DNA of 9,523 nt from Bacteroidales bacterium 45-6. Its GTDB lineage: Bacteria; Bacteroidota; Bacteroidia; Bacteroidales; Dysgonomonadaceae. Position numbers and translations under genes: made by a program. Below, piece after piece: positions 1 to 6,721 of the stretch (position 1 is the stretch's first letter; each line of letters opens with the position of its first letter). The notes under the pieces are model-generated. The model saw nothing but the letters and a program-made list of their open reading frames with translations. It searched no databases and was not told the DNA's origin. The stretch spans positions 1-9,523 of the forward strand of contig MKRS01000369.1 of NCBI GenBank assembly GCA_001897035.1. The letters run 5' to 3'.

Positions 1-14
1 ATAATCAAAATGTC

Positions 15-56
15 GAAAAAATAATCGCATAAACTACTCATACTGAAAAAATAATC
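15..56. repeat. 12-bp direct repeat upstream of rpsO
   Basis: GAAAAAATAATC occurs at 15-26 and again at 45-56, exactly 30 bp apart. A third ATAATC sits at 1-6. The copies lie just upstream of the -7 element at 58-65, in the zone where RNA polymerase alpha subunits or an upstream regulator could bind. They may simply be AT-rich upstream sequence of a strong ribosomal-protein promoter; no function is shown. Confidence 0.5.
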
Positions 57-57
57 T

Positions 58-65
58 TATCTTTG
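58..65 (+). promoter_or_regulatory. Bacteroidota -7 promoter element for rpsO-rpmH
   Basis: TATCTTTG matches the Bacteroidota primary-sigma -7 consensus TAnnTTTG. Transcription would begin roughly at 70-75, giving a leader of about 35 bases before the rpsO start at 109. I see no clear TTTG-like -33 element at the expected distance, which is common for this group. Confidence 0.7.
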
Positions 66-108
66 CGCCTCAATTCACTAATTATATTTTTTAAACTCGT
101 TATTAAGC

Positions 109-378
109 ATGTATTTAGACGCAGCTAAAAAACAAGAAATCTTCGCAAAACACGGAAAGTCTAACACTGATACTGGCTCAGCTGAAGCACAGATAGCTTT
201 GTTTTCATACCGTATTTCGCATTTGACCGAACACTTACGGGCAAATCACAAAGATTATAACACGGAAAGATCACTGAAAATGTTGGTTGGTAAACGTCGT
301 CGTTTACTTGATTATTTGATCGACAAGGATATCGAAAGATACCGTGCGATCATCAAAGAACTGGGAATCAGAAAGTAA
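109..378 (+). CDS. rpsO: 30S ribosomal protein S15
   Basis: Small-subunit protein S15 binds the central domain of 16S rRNA early in assembly and contributes to a bridge with the large subunit. The 89-residue length is exactly that of the family. The conserved run appears in order: TGSAEAQIALFSYRI near residues 22-36, LTEHL with HKDY near 39-50, the rRNA-contact segment LVGKRRRLLDYL near 59-70, and the ending ERYRAIIKELGIRK. The start codon is the only ATG that gives family length, and it lies 44 bases downstream of a good -7 element. No Shine-Dalgarno is visible, as expected in Bacteroidota. rpmH follows 56 bases later on the same strand, so the two are probably co-transcribed. S15 represses its own mRNA in several bacteria, but no matching leader structure could be recognised here. 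Confidence 0.98.
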   Translation: MYLDAAKKQEIFAKHGKSNTDTGSAEAQIALFSYRISHLTEHLRANHKDYNTERSLKMLVGKRRRLLDYLIDKDIERYRAIIKELGIRK

Positions 379-387
379 TCTTTCTGA
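368..387 (+). other. Hairpin across the rpsO stop codon
   Basis: TCAGAAAG (368-375) pairs perfectly with CTTTCTGA (380-387). The four-base loop TAAT contains the rpsO stop codon TAA at 376-378. No T-run follows, so it does not look like an intrinsic terminator. It might be an mRNA processing or stability element between rpsO and rpmH, or a chance palindrome built from the conserved C-terminal Arg-Lys codons and the following bases. Confidence 0.45.
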
Positions 388-434
388 AAGAATCTCAAAG
401 TATGAATAATTAACGTAAAACAATTAAACAAGCG

Positions 435-590
435 ATGAAACGTACATTTCAACCACACAACAAAAAGAGAATCAACAAACACGGCTTCCGTTTGAGAATG
501 TCAACAGCCAACGGACGCAGGGTGCTTGCTGCTCGCAGAGCTAAAGGTCGTGCAAGACTGACAGTTTCTGACTCAATGAGCGGAAAATAA
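435..590 (+). CDS. rpmH: 50S ribosomal protein L34
   Basis: L34 is a very small, strongly basic large-subunit protein. The 51-residue product begins [18 protein letters not shown] and continues with [21 protein letters not shown], the invariant core of the family (typically MKRTxQP...HGFRxRM.T..GR.VL..RR.KGR.RL). Its length is slightly above the usual 44-52. The gene was found by direct reading because it is short. It starts 56 bases after the rpsO stop, with an A-rich upstream stretch instead of a Shine-Dalgarno, and ends 38 bases before a strong terminator. In many bacteria rpmH sits with rnpA near the origin; here it is paired with rpsO instead, and the next gene downstream (cvpA-like) is unrelated and separately promoted. 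Confidence 0.97.
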   Translation: MKRTFQPHNKKRINKHGFRLRMSTANGRRVLAARRAKGRARLTVSDSMSGK

Positions 591-628
591 TCTTCCGTAA
601 CGAACGAACCGTTTTTTACAAACATCTT

Positions 629-661
629 AAAAGTAAGAATTAGCCAATAATTCTTACTTTT
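629..661 (+). terminator. Rho-independent terminator after rpmH
   Basis: A perfect 14-bp stem (629-642 with 648-661, arms AAAAGTAAGAATTA and TAATTCTTACTTTT) encloses the five-base loop GCCAA. The stem is AT-rich, and the U-tract is formed by its own right end plus the following T-rich bases. It closes the rpsO-rpmH unit. Confidence 0.75.
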
Positions 662-662
662 G
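655..662 (+). promoter_or_regulatory. -7 element overlapping the terminator, for the cvpA-like operon
   Basis: TACTTTTG fits TAnnTTTG and lies inside the right arm of the preceding terminator. It is about 53 bases upstream of the start at 716, giving a leader of roughly 45 bases that holds a direct repeat of GCCAACGGC (679-687 and 692-700). No -33 element is evident. The match could be a by-product of the terminator sequence, but it is the only consensus match in the gap. Confidence 0.45.
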
Positions 663-715
663 TTATTTATATATGGATGCCAACGGCCTCGGCCAACGGC
701 TAAACGCAGAAAAAT

Positions 716-1294
716 ATGACTTGGATTGACTTTGTAACGCTCATCATTGCCGGATATTCCATTTTCAAAGGATTCCGCGACGGGCTCATCCACCAGATCA
801 CCTCGCTGCTGGGACTGGTGTTCGGCGCTATCTTTGCGGGCACCATCGCCCGTTTTCTTGAACCGGGCCTGTCCTCCCTGTTCCGGTCGTCGCCCCACAT
901 CGTGGGCACCATCTCCTACCTCATCGCCTTCATCTTGATCCTCGTGGGTTTTTCCTTCCTCGGAAAAATCATAAAAGGCTTTGTGGACGCGATACACGTC
1001 GGTTTCCTGAACAATGTTGGCGGCGCTTTTTTCTGCGCACTTAAATGGCTGCTGGTTTTCAGCCTCTTCCTCAACGTGGTGGAACGGCTGGACAGCCACG
1101 AATGGATCATCAAGGCCGAAACCAAGCAAAAATCTGTCACCCATAACTTTGTGAAAGGACTGATGCCCATCGTCGTGCCTTACCTCACTTCGCATCCGGA
1201 TTCCGATAAAACACCCGGAAATGCAAATACCCAACCCGAAAACATTCAACAACCCAGCAAACGTCACCCGTCCAACCGCCATGCAGCTATCTGA
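716..1294 (+). CDS. CvpA family integral membrane protein
   Basis: The 192-residue product has four hydrophobic segments, near residues 5-20, 28-48, 62-85 and 103-122, which is the CvpA topology. The characteristic N-terminus is present: a short start, then D-x-V-x-L-I-I-x-G-Y-S-x-x-K-G-F-R-D-G-L, with a G-rich second helix. CvpA was named for its requirement in colicin V production in E. coli. In other bacteria, family members are linked to envelope or bile-salt stress, and the molecular role remains unclear. The tail after about residue 155 is polar and low in complexity (N, Q, P, S rich) and is probably disordered. The last 14 bases overlap the chosen start of the methyltransferase gene, which implies co-translation. 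The start at 716 is preceded by AAAAAT and no Shine-Dalgarno; an in-frame ATG at 677 hits a stop after eight codons. Confidence 0.85.
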   Translation: MTWIDFVTLIIAGYSIFKGFRDGLIHQITSLLGLVFGAIFAGTIARFLEPGLSSLFRSSPHIVGTISYLIAFILILVGFSFLGKIIKGFVDAIHVGFLNNVGGAFFCALKWLLVFSLFLNVVERLDSHEWIIKAETKQKSVTHNFVKGLMPIVVPYLTSHPDSDKTPGNANTQPENIQQPSKRHPSNRHAAI

Positions 1295-2174
1295 ACCCTC
1301 CTTCTGGAAAGATTACGAATTGATTGACTCGGGCGATTTCGAGAAGCTCGAACGTTTCGGACAATACATCGTTCGCCGCCCCGAGCCTCAGGCTGTGTGG
1401 CGAAAATCACTTGATGAAACCTTCTGGGCTTCGAATGCCAAAGCCTTTTTCAAAAAGGAAAAAGGCAAAAACTCGACCGACGGCAACGACCGCGGCGAAT
1501 GGGTGTGCAAGAAGGATATGCCCGACCAATGGTTTATCAAATACCAATACAAGGAAATGAACTTATCCTTTCGTTTGGGGTTGACCTCGTTCAAGCATGT
1601 GGGCGTGTTTCCCGAGCAAGCCGACAATTGGAATTACATCTACGATGCCATCGCGGGCCTCAAAACGAAAGATTGCCCGGTACTAAACCTTTTTGCCTAC
1701 ACAGGCGGAGCGTCGCTGGCGGCGCGGGCTGCGGGAGCAGAAGTAACCCATGTCGATTCGGTGAAGCAGGTCATTAGCTGGTCGCGCGAAAACATGGAAG
1801 CATCCGGCTTGGAAAACATCCGCTGGGTAGTGGAAGATGTGCTGAAATATTGTCGCCGAGAAGCAAAACGAGGCAAAAAATATGCGGGAATCATACTCGA
1901 CCCGCCCGCTTATGGCCGTGGCCCTGACGGCGAAAAGTGGATTTTGGAAGAAAACATCGCCGAGCTGATGTCGCTGTGCGCCGAGTTGCTTCGTGAAAAA
2001 GATGCTTTTCTGATCCTGAACCTCTATTCGATGGGATTTTCGTCTGTGATTGCCGAAAACCTGATAAAGGATTATTTCCCAGGAGCCAAACAGCTCGAAT
2101 TCGGAGAATTAGTGATTCCCGAGCAATCAGGCAAAAGATTGCCATTGAGCGTGTATGCACGGTTCCGAAAATAA
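1281..2174 (+). CDS. Class I SAM-dependent methyltransferase (RlmI-like, COG1092 type)
   Basis: A 297-residue Rossmann-fold methyltransferase. Using the 1281 start, the SAM-binding motif I, VLNLFAYTGG, is at about 134-143. The acidic residue after strand 2 is in HVDSV near 159, an ED pair is at 185-186, and the catalytic-type DPPAYG is at 207-212. The N-terminal part (WKDYELIDSGDFEKLERFGQYIVRRPEPQAVW) is typical of the Bacteroidota branch. The family contains rRNA cytosine-C5 methyltransferases such as RlmI, but it lacks a clear PUA domain here, so the RNA target cannot be named. I chose ATG 1281 over ATG 1221. The extra 20 residues would be read from inside the polar tail of the cvpA-like gene and do not resemble the family, whereas 1281 starts directly before the conserved region and overlaps the upstream gene by only 14 bases. 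Confidence 0.85.
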   Translation: MQLSEPSFWKDYELIDSGDFEKLERFGQYIVRRPEPQAVWRKSLDETFWASNAKAFFKKEKGKNSTDGNDRGEWVCKKDMPDQWFIKYQYKEMNLSFRLGLTSFKHVGVFPEQADNWNYIYDAIAGLKTKDCPVLNLFAYTGGASLAARAAGAEVTHVDSVKQVISWSRENMEASGLENIRWVVEDVLKYCRREAKRGKKYAGIILDPPAYGRGPDGEKWILEENIAELMSLCAELLREKDAFLILNLYSMGFSSVIAENLIKDYFPGAKQLEFGELVIPEQSGKRLPLSVYARFRK

Positions 2175-2211
2175 ACCCCTCGCCCGCCAAATTCTTATTC
2201 TACGCTATCAA

Positions 2212-2259
2212 CTTTCCTTCCAGAATCAAATCGTTTGATTTTCCGGAAAGCTTTTTCTT
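2212..2259 (+). terminator. Possible terminator after the methyltransferase gene
   Basis: An inner 7-bp stem (AATCAAA 2224-2230, loop TCG, TTTGATT 2234-2240) is capped onto an outer 6-bp stem (CTTTCC 2212-2217 with GGAAAG 2245-2250) through an asymmetric internal loop. A T-rich run, CTTTTTCTTT, follows. It is weaker than the other terminators in the window, but it sits 38 bases after the stop and nothing else closes this operon. Confidence 0.5.
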
Positions 2260-2392
2260 TTGTTTCCATCCAACTTCCTTGATTGTGGCCACCCATACAC
2301 AAGGTTGATATAAACCCGTATTTTCAATCAAATCGGGGGAATTCGCATGTCTCTACCTACTACAAAAGAGCTTTTCTCTAAAATAAATACAT

Positions 2393-2434
2393 TCAAAACG
2401 AAACCAAAATGTTAAATATTAAATCAAAACGAAA
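2393..2434. repeat. 11-bp direct repeat upstream of the eat-eutBC promoter
   Basis: TCAAAACGAAA occurs at 2393-2403 and 2424-2434, offset by 31 bp (about three helical turns). The second copy ends 40 bases before the -7 element. This puts both copies at about -60 and -90 from the predicted transcription start, a position typical of activator sites such as those of AraC-type regulators. Operator function is inferred; the regulator gene is not in this window. Confidence 0.5.
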
Positions 2435-2474
2435 TTAAATATTTATTATAAATATCTTATTGATTGTTATTTTA

Positions 2475-2482
2475 TATTTTTG
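2475..2482 (+). promoter_or_regulatory. -7 promoter element for eat-eutB-eutC
   Basis: TATTTTTG fits TAnnTTTG. It lies 33 bases before the permease start, which predicts a leader of about 25 bases. No -33 TTTG is found 19-21 bases upstream, which would suit a promoter that needs an activator. Confidence 0.6.
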
Positions 2483-2515
2483 CAAACAATACGAACAATT
2501 AAAAAGATTTAGGTT

Positions 2516-3943
2516 ATGTCAGTCGAAAACAGCAAAACATCGGAGACCACGCTGAAGCGGTCTATCGGCACTTTCCAATTGTGGGGAATTGCGGTGGGAT
2601 TAGTCATCTCAGGAGAATATTTTGGTTGGAGTTATGGTTGGGCTTCGGCCGGAACCTTAGGGTTTCTCATCACTACAGGCGTTGTAGCATTGATGTATTT
2701 GACATTCATCTTTAGCTTCACCGAGCTATCCACTTCGATACCCCGTGCAGGCGGGCCGTTCGAATATGCCTACAAGGCGTTTGGCCCGGTGGGAGGATTT
2801 CTCGGAGGATTCTCTACCTTGGTGGAATTTGTTTTTGCACCGCCAGCCATTGCCCTCTCGATTGGAGCCTATCTCAACGTGCAAGTTCCGGAACTGGATC
2901 CGCACTGGGTAGCCGTGGGCTGCTACGTACTATTCATGAGCTTAAATATCCTGGGTGTTTCCACAGCGGCAACATTCGAGCTGATCGTCACCCTGCTGGC
3001 GATATTTGAGTTATGCGTGTTTATGGGAGTGGTTGCTCCTGGATTTACTTGGGCAAACTTTGCACACAACGGTTGGGCCGGCAGCGACACCTTTTCCACG
3101 GGTGCATTTTCTGGAATATTTGCCGCGATTCCCTTTGCCATTTGGTTTTTCTTGGCAATCGAAGGCGCATCCATGGCAGCAGAAGAGTCGAAAAACCCGA
3201 CGAAGACTATTCCAAAGGCATTTATTTTCGGAATCCTGACTCTGGTAGTTCTGGCCTTGGGCGTGATGATCTTTGCCGGAGGTGTGGGTGACTGGAGCAA
3301 ATTGGCAAACATCAACGACCCGCTGCCGCAAGCCATGAAAATAGTGGTGGGTTCTTCGAGCGGATGGCTTCACATGCTGGTGTTTCTGGGCTTGTTTGGA
3401 CTTATCGCGTCTTTCCACGGCATCATCATGGGATATTCGCGCCAAATCTTTGCCGTTTCACGTGCCGGGTTCCTTCCTAAAAAACTGGCCTTCGTGAACA
3501 CCAAATTCAGGACTCCTCACTGGGCTATCATTGCCGGAGGCGTAGTTGGCATTCTTGCCATCTTTTCAGATCAGTGGATTGTGTTCGGCAACCAGCCGCT
3601 GACAGCCAACATTGTGACCTTGTCGGTGTTCGGCTCCATCACGATGTACATCGTGTCGATGCTGTCCCTGTTCAAACTGCGCCGCAAGGCTCCCGACATG
3701 GAACGTCCGTTCAAGGCTCCGTTTTATCCTGCTTTCCCCTTCATCGCCCTTGCGCTTGCCATTGTCTGTCTTGGCGCAATTATCTATTATAACTTCGCCT
3801 TGTTCATCGCCTTCCTGCTGATGATGTCGTTGGCCTACGGCTACTATTTCTTCTTCAGACGTTCTGGCGTAAAAGCAACAAGGGATTTGGAAGAATTAGC
3901 TGTTGAGTCCATTCCGGTGGACACAACACCAAACAAGTTTTGA
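2516..3943 (+). CDS. eat: Ethanolamine permease (APC superfamily)
   Basis: A 475-residue inner-membrane transporter of the amino acid-polyamine-organocation superfamily, with about 12 hydrophobic helices. It starts with the polar segment MSVENSKTSETTLKRSIG, then FQLWGIAVGLVISGEYFGWSYGW, where the GLVISGxYFGW helix-1 signature is that of the ethanolamine-permease branch. Other marks are TELSTSIPRAGGPFEYA near residues 72-88, EGASMAAEESKNPTKTIPKAF near 215-235, and SFHGIIMGYSRQIFAVSRAGFLP near 304-326, followed by a cytoplasmic LRRKAPDMERPFKAP loop. The substrate assignment is strengthened because both ethanolamine ammonia-lyase subunits follow directly. It is the first gene after a TATTTTTG promoter. 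The stop codon lies eight bases before the chosen eutB start. The likely role is uptake of ethanolamine, released from phosphatidylethanolamine turnover, as a nitrogen or carbon source. Confidence 0.92.
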   Translation: MSVENSKTSETTLKRSIGTFQLWGIAVGLVISGEYFGWSYGWASAGTLGFLITTGVVALMYLTFIFSFTELSTSIPRAGGPFEYAYKAFGPVGGFLGGFSTLVEFVFAPPAIALSIGAYLNVQVPELDPHWVAVGCYVLFMSLNILGVSTAATFELIVTLLAIFELCVFMGVVAPGFTWANFAHNGWAGSDTFSTGAFSGIFAAIPFAIWFFLAIEGASMAAEESKNPTKTIPKAFIFGILTLVVLALGVMIFAGGVGDWSKLANINDPLPQAMKIVVGSSSGWLHMLVFLGLFGLIASFHGIIMGYSRQIFAVSRAGFLPKKLAFVNTKFRTPHWAIIAGGVVGILAIFSDQWIVFGNQPLTANIVTLSVFGSITMYIVSMLSLFKLRRKAPDMERPFKAPFYPAFPFIALALAIVCLGAIIYYNFALFIAFLLMMSLAYGYYFFFRRSGVKATRDLEELAVESIPVDTTPNKF

Positions 3944-3951
3944 TTGACCCC

Positions 3952-5325
3952 ATGTACAAAACGAGTGTCGGATCGACAGTCTATACCTTCGACTCGCTGA
4001 AAGATTTGATGGCTAAAGCATCTCCTGCACGTTCGGGAGATGACTTGGCCGGCATCTCGGCCCGCTGCATGGAGGAACGGGTGGCGGCGCAAATGGCATT
4101 GGCCGACTTGCCCTTGAAGGCTTTTCTCGAAGAGCCGCTCGTCCCTTATGAAAAGGACGAGGTGACACGGTTGATTTTTGACTCGCACGACCAGGAAGCA
4201 TTTTCGCACATCAGCAGCCTCACTGTGGGGGATTTTCGAAATTACATCCTTCACGAAAACACCACAAACGAGGTGCTTGCCGCAATAGCTCCCGGCATCA
4301 TGCCCGAAATGGCCGCCGCCGTGAGTAAAATCATGCGCAACCAAGACTTGATTCTTGCGGCCAAGAAATGCCGTGTCGTGACTAAGTTCAGGAACACCAT
4401 CGGCCTCCCCGGGCGGCTCAGCGTGCGCTTGCAGCCCAACCATCCGACGGATGACCTGAAAGGAATTGCAGCCTCGATCATCGATGGACTGATGTATGGA
4501 TCGGGGGACGCTGTAATTGGCATCAACCCGGCCAGCGACAGTATTCCCGCCCTTTCAAAGTTGAACTACATGCTCGATGACATCATCCACCGATACGAGA
4601 TTCCTACCCAATCGTGCGTGCTTACCCATGTCACCAATTCATTGGAAATGATGGAGAAAGGCATTCCTGTGGATTTGGTCTTCCAGTCGATAGCGGGAAC
4701 AGAAGATGCCAATTCGGGCTTTGGTGTTAGCTTGAAAGTATTGGATGAAGCATACGAGGCAGCATTACAGCTCAAAAGAGGTACCGTGGGCGAGAATGTG
4801 ATGTATTTCGAAACCGGTCAGGGAAGTGCCTTGTCAGCAGAAGCTCATTTCGGGGTCGATCAGCAGACTTGCGAGGCTCGTGCCTATGCCGTTGCCCGTC
4901 GCTACAAGCCTTTGCTGGTGAACACGGTGGTCGGGTTCATCGGCCCGGAATACCTGTATGACGGAAAACAGATCATCCGGGCAGGACTTGAAGATCATTT
5001 CTGCGGCAAATTGATGGGCGTTCCAATGGGATGCGATGTTTGCTACACGAACCACGCCGAAGCCGACCAGGACGACATGGACACGCTTCTCACCTTGCTG
5101 GTGGCTGCCGGCGTGAATTTCATCATGGGCGTTCCTGGCGCTGACGACATCATGCTCAACTATCAAAGCACCTCTTTCCACGACGCCCTGTATGCAAGGC
5201 AAGTGTTCGGAGTGAAACATGCGCCGGAATTTGCGGAATGGTTGAGCAAGATTCGAATTATCAACCAGAATGGTTTCCTATCTCATCATGCCAAAAGTCC
5301 GTTGATCGGAATTGGAAATTTTTAA
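3952..5325 (+). CDS. eutB: Ethanolamine ammonia-lyase large subunit
   Basis: EutB is the TIM-barrel catalytic subunit of adenosylcobalamin-dependent ethanolamine ammonia-lyase, which converts ethanolamine to acetaldehyde and ammonia. The product is 457 residues (E. coli about 453). The substrate-binding residues known from the E. coli enzyme fall at matching positions: the Arg and Gln of RLQPN at 159 and 161, the Asn of GINP at 192, the Glu of FETGQGS at 287, the Phe of VGFIGPEYLY at 329, and the Asp of GCDVCYTNHAEAD at 362. The C-terminal IMGVPGADDIMLNYQSTSFHD is also conserved. ATG 3952 is preferred. An upstream TTG at 3940 overlaps the eat stop but adds only four residues, and alignment to EutB begins at MYKTS. 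The gene is intact and co-directional with eat and eutC. Confidence 0.98.
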   Translation: MYKTSVGSTVYTFDSLKDLMAKASPARSGDDLAGISARCMEERVAAQMALADLPLKAFLEEPLVPYEKDEVTRLIFDSHDQEAFSHISSLTVGDFRNYILHENTTNEVLAAIAPGIMPEMAAAVSKIMRNQDLILAAKKCRVVTKFRNTIGLPGRLSVRLQPNHPTDDLKGIAASIIDGLMYGSGDAVIGINPASDSIPALSKLNYMLDDIIHRYEIPTQSCVLTHVTNSLEMMEKGIPVDLVFQSIAGTEDANSGFGVSLKVLDEAYEAALQLKRGTVGENVMYFETGQGSALSAEAHFGVDQQTCEARAYAVARRYKPLLVNTVVGFIGPEYLYDGKQIIRAGLEDHFCGKLMGVPMGCDVCYTNHAEADQDDMDTLLTLLVAAGVNFIMGVPGADDIMLNYQSTSFHDALYARQVFGVKHAPEFAEWLSKIRIINQNGFLSHHAKSPLIGIGNF

Positions 5326-5340
5326 AAAGCAAAGTGAAGT

Positions 5341-6162
5341 ATGAACGAGTCACCACAGATTCCAGCCGGATCAGTATTTGAAGAAGACAATTGGCGGGAG
5401 CTAAAACGATTCACCGATGCCCGCATTGCCTTGGGACACACGGGAGCGAGTCTTCCGACAAAGGAAATGCTGAAATTCTCGCTTTCCCACGCTTCGGCCC
5501 GCGACTCGGTGCACATGCCCTTCGAAAAAGAAAGAATCGCCGGCGAACTCGAAGGACTTGGATTTTCCACGATCCAAGTCAATAGCCAAGCTACGAACCG
5601 CCAAACATATTTGACCAGGCCCGATTTAGGCCGGTTGCTTTCCGCTTCGAGCGGAATGCTCTTAGCCGATTTACCCAAGAACGCCCACGACCTCACAGTG
5701 GTTGTGGCCGATGGATTGTCTTCCAAAGCGGTGCACCGTAACGCCATTCCGATGATACAACACATGCTTGGCTATCTGGCTCAACTGAAGTTCCGCCTCT
5801 CTCCCGTCGTGATTGCCGAGCAAGCCCGTGTCGGGCTGGGCGATGCCGTGGGAGAAATTATCAAATCGACATTCGTGGCCATCTTGATTGGCGAACGCCC
5901 GGGTTTGTCTTCACCCGACAGCTTAAGCGTCTATCTTACTTACAAACCCCACACAGGTCGCCTCGAATCGGAGCGCAACTGCATTTCCAACATTCGTCCT
6001 GAAGGGCTTTCTTATGAAAAAGCCGCCTTCAAATTGGCTTGGCTTTTGGAACACGCTTCGCTCAGGCAATGCACGGGCATCGAGTTGAAAGACAATAGCG
6101 ACGACCCTGAAACCTTCCAGATGATCCGACCGAACGAGCAGATAGAGGCGAAATTACGCTAA
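5341..6162 (+). CDS. eutC: Ethanolamine ammonia-lyase small subunit
   Basis: EutC is the smaller subunit of ethanolamine ammonia-lyase. In the known structure it completes the cobalamin-binding site with EutB. The product has 273 residues (E. coli 295). Family motifs visible are LKRFTDARIALGHTGASLPT near residues 21-40, LSHASARDSVHMPF near 48-61, TNRQTYLTRPDLGRLLS near 85-101, VVVADGLSSKAVHRNAIPM near 119-137, ARVGLGDAVGE near 161-171, ILIGERPGLSSPDSLSVYLTY near 181-201, and RNCISNIRPEGLSYEKAA near 211-228. The N-terminal extension typical of enteric EutC is short. It follows eutB by 15 bases and is the last gene of the operon, ending just before a strong terminator. No reactivase (eutA), aldehyde dehydrogenase or shell protein gene follows. 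Confidence 0.97.
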   Translation: MNESPQIPAGSVFEEDNWRELKRFTDARIALGHTGASLPTKEMLKFSLSHASARDSVHMPFEKERIAGELEGLGFSTIQVNSQATNRQTYLTRPDLGRLLSASSGMLLADLPKNAHDLTVVVADGLSSKAVHRNAIPMIQHMLGYLAQLKFRLSPVVIAEQARVGLGDAVGEIIKSTFVAILIGERPGLSSPDSLSVYLTYKPHTGRLESERNCISNIRPEGLSYEKAAFKLAWLLEHASLRQCTGIELKDNSDDPETFQMIRPNEQIEAKLR

Positions 6163-6171
6163 TCCACGCAT

Positions 6172-6220
6172 AAAAAACAGGGAAGCAGATTCATTTGAAT
6201 TTCTGCTTCCCTGTTTTTTT
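6172..6220. terminator. Strong, probably bidirectional terminator between eutC and the leftward gene
   Basis: A perfect 18-bp stem (6172-6189 with 6202-6219) has a GC-rich core ACAGGGAAGCAGA, an A6 run on the left and a T7 run on the right, with a 12-base apical region. The A/T symmetry gives a U-tract in both directions. It sits between two convergent genes, 10 bases after eutC and 16 bases beyond the stop of the leftward gene. Confidence 0.93.
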
Positions 6221-6235
6221 GTGATGCTGACAGAA

Positions 6236-6646
6236 TCAGTCTTTTTGCTTGTCCTTCTTTTCGATGAGATAAGCGATTACCAAGCCAATTCCCCCAAAAG
6301 TGGCGATGCTGGCAAAATACATCGTGCCGACAAGTGATGAGATATTGCATCGCACTCCGTCGCCAAACTTGTCGAATTGAAGCGAAAGCGAATCGGTGCA
6401 AGTGGTCTGGAGGATGATCCCCACCAAGCAGCCAATTCCGACACCAACAAGCAACAACCCAATTTTCAGGGATGAAAACATATTTCCGCTTTTAAAAGAA
6501 AGGTCCAGCTTGAGGTCAGGGTTGCTTTCCGAAAGCTTCTCGATCAAATTCAGGCGCTCCTTGCGGCGAGCATACAACTCCAAAATCTTATACAGGGTGA
6601 TTCCCAATACGGCAAGCACGATGCCGGGCGTTAAATCTTCAATCAT
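6236..6646 (-). CDS. Small three-helix membrane protein, DUF6249-like
   Basis: The 136-residue protein has hydrophobic segments near residues 7-25, 59-80 and 104-127. A basic cytoplasmic-type linker after helix 1 (ARRKERLNLIEKLSE) and a KKDKQKD tail flank them. The loop between helices 2 and 3 carries two cysteines (about 83 and 100) that could form a disulphide if periplasmic. The short first helix followed by RRKERLxLIEK resembles DUF6249 proteins, which in Bacteroidota often sit beside ECF sigma factor genes; this match is from memory of the family and is moderate. I chose ATG 6646 over a TTG at 6676. The gene is divergent from the sigma factor, and the 148-base gap holds mirrored ECF-type promoters, so it is probably part of the sigma factor's regulon. 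Its molecular function is unknown. Confidence 0.75.
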   Translation of the reverse strand: MIEDLTPGIVLAVLGITLYKILELYARRKERLNLIEKLSESNPDLKLDLSFKSGNMFSSLKIGLLLVGVGIGCLVGIILQTTCTDSLSLQFDKFGDGVRCNISSLVGTMYFASIATFGGIGLVIAYLIEKKDKQKD

Positions 6647-6695
6647 AATCTTTTTAGTTTTTAATAAGTGCAACAATTTGTTCGTTTGCCATTAT

Positions 6696-6721
6696 GACGC
6701 CGCATTTGCAAGCCGGTTACA
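6696..6721 (-). promoter_or_regulatory. Putative ECF-sigma promoter facing the DUF6249-like gene
   Basis: Read on the minus strand, TGTAACC (6721-6715) is followed after exactly 15 bases by CGTC (6699-6696). An AAC-containing -35 and a CGTC -10 at this spacing are the classic form of ECF-dependent promoters. The predicted start of transcription, near 6689, gives a leader of about 43 bases to the ATG at 6646. The only housekeeping candidate here is GAAATTTG (minus strand of 6720-6727), one mismatch from TAnnTTTG. Confidence 0.6.

Larger units (their letters stand above)
2175..2515. other. Intergenic region between methyltransferase and ethanolamine operon
   Basis: This 341-base gap has no credible ORF. 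Besides the terminator, direct repeat and promoter listed separately, it holds a 7-bp inverted repeat (TTGATTG 2279-2285 with CAATCAA 2325-2331) enclosing a smaller GGTT/AACC hairpin. I looked for a cobalamin riboswitch, since the downstream enzyme needs B12, and found no convincing B12 box. The inverted repeat lies upstream of the proposed promoter, so it would not be in the leader. Bases 2380-2490 are strikingly AT-rich. Confidence 0.6.

Noticed and set aside
679..700. Direct repeat GCCAACGGC x2 as a possible operator
   Set aside because: It is short, GC-rich, and separated by only four bases in the leader of the cvpA-like gene; nothing else supports a function.
729..737. A further TTTGTAACG match to the ECF -35 motif
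   Set aside because: It lies inside the cvpA-like coding sequence, has no CGTC at the right distance and matches only part of the motif.
449..1282. Long leftward open frame (277 codons) opposite rpmH and the cvpA-like gene
   Set aside because: It is antisense to two well-supported genes, has a low-complexity His/Gly/Asp-rich composition and no recognisable domain.
2175..2515. Cobalamin riboswitch before the B12-dependent enzyme operon
   Set aside because: No B12-box-like sequence was convincing, and the only structured part lies upstream of the predicted transcription start.
3844..4443. Leftward 199-codon frame opposite eat and eutB
   Set aside because: It is complementary to strongly conserved eutB codons and has no promoter or domain.
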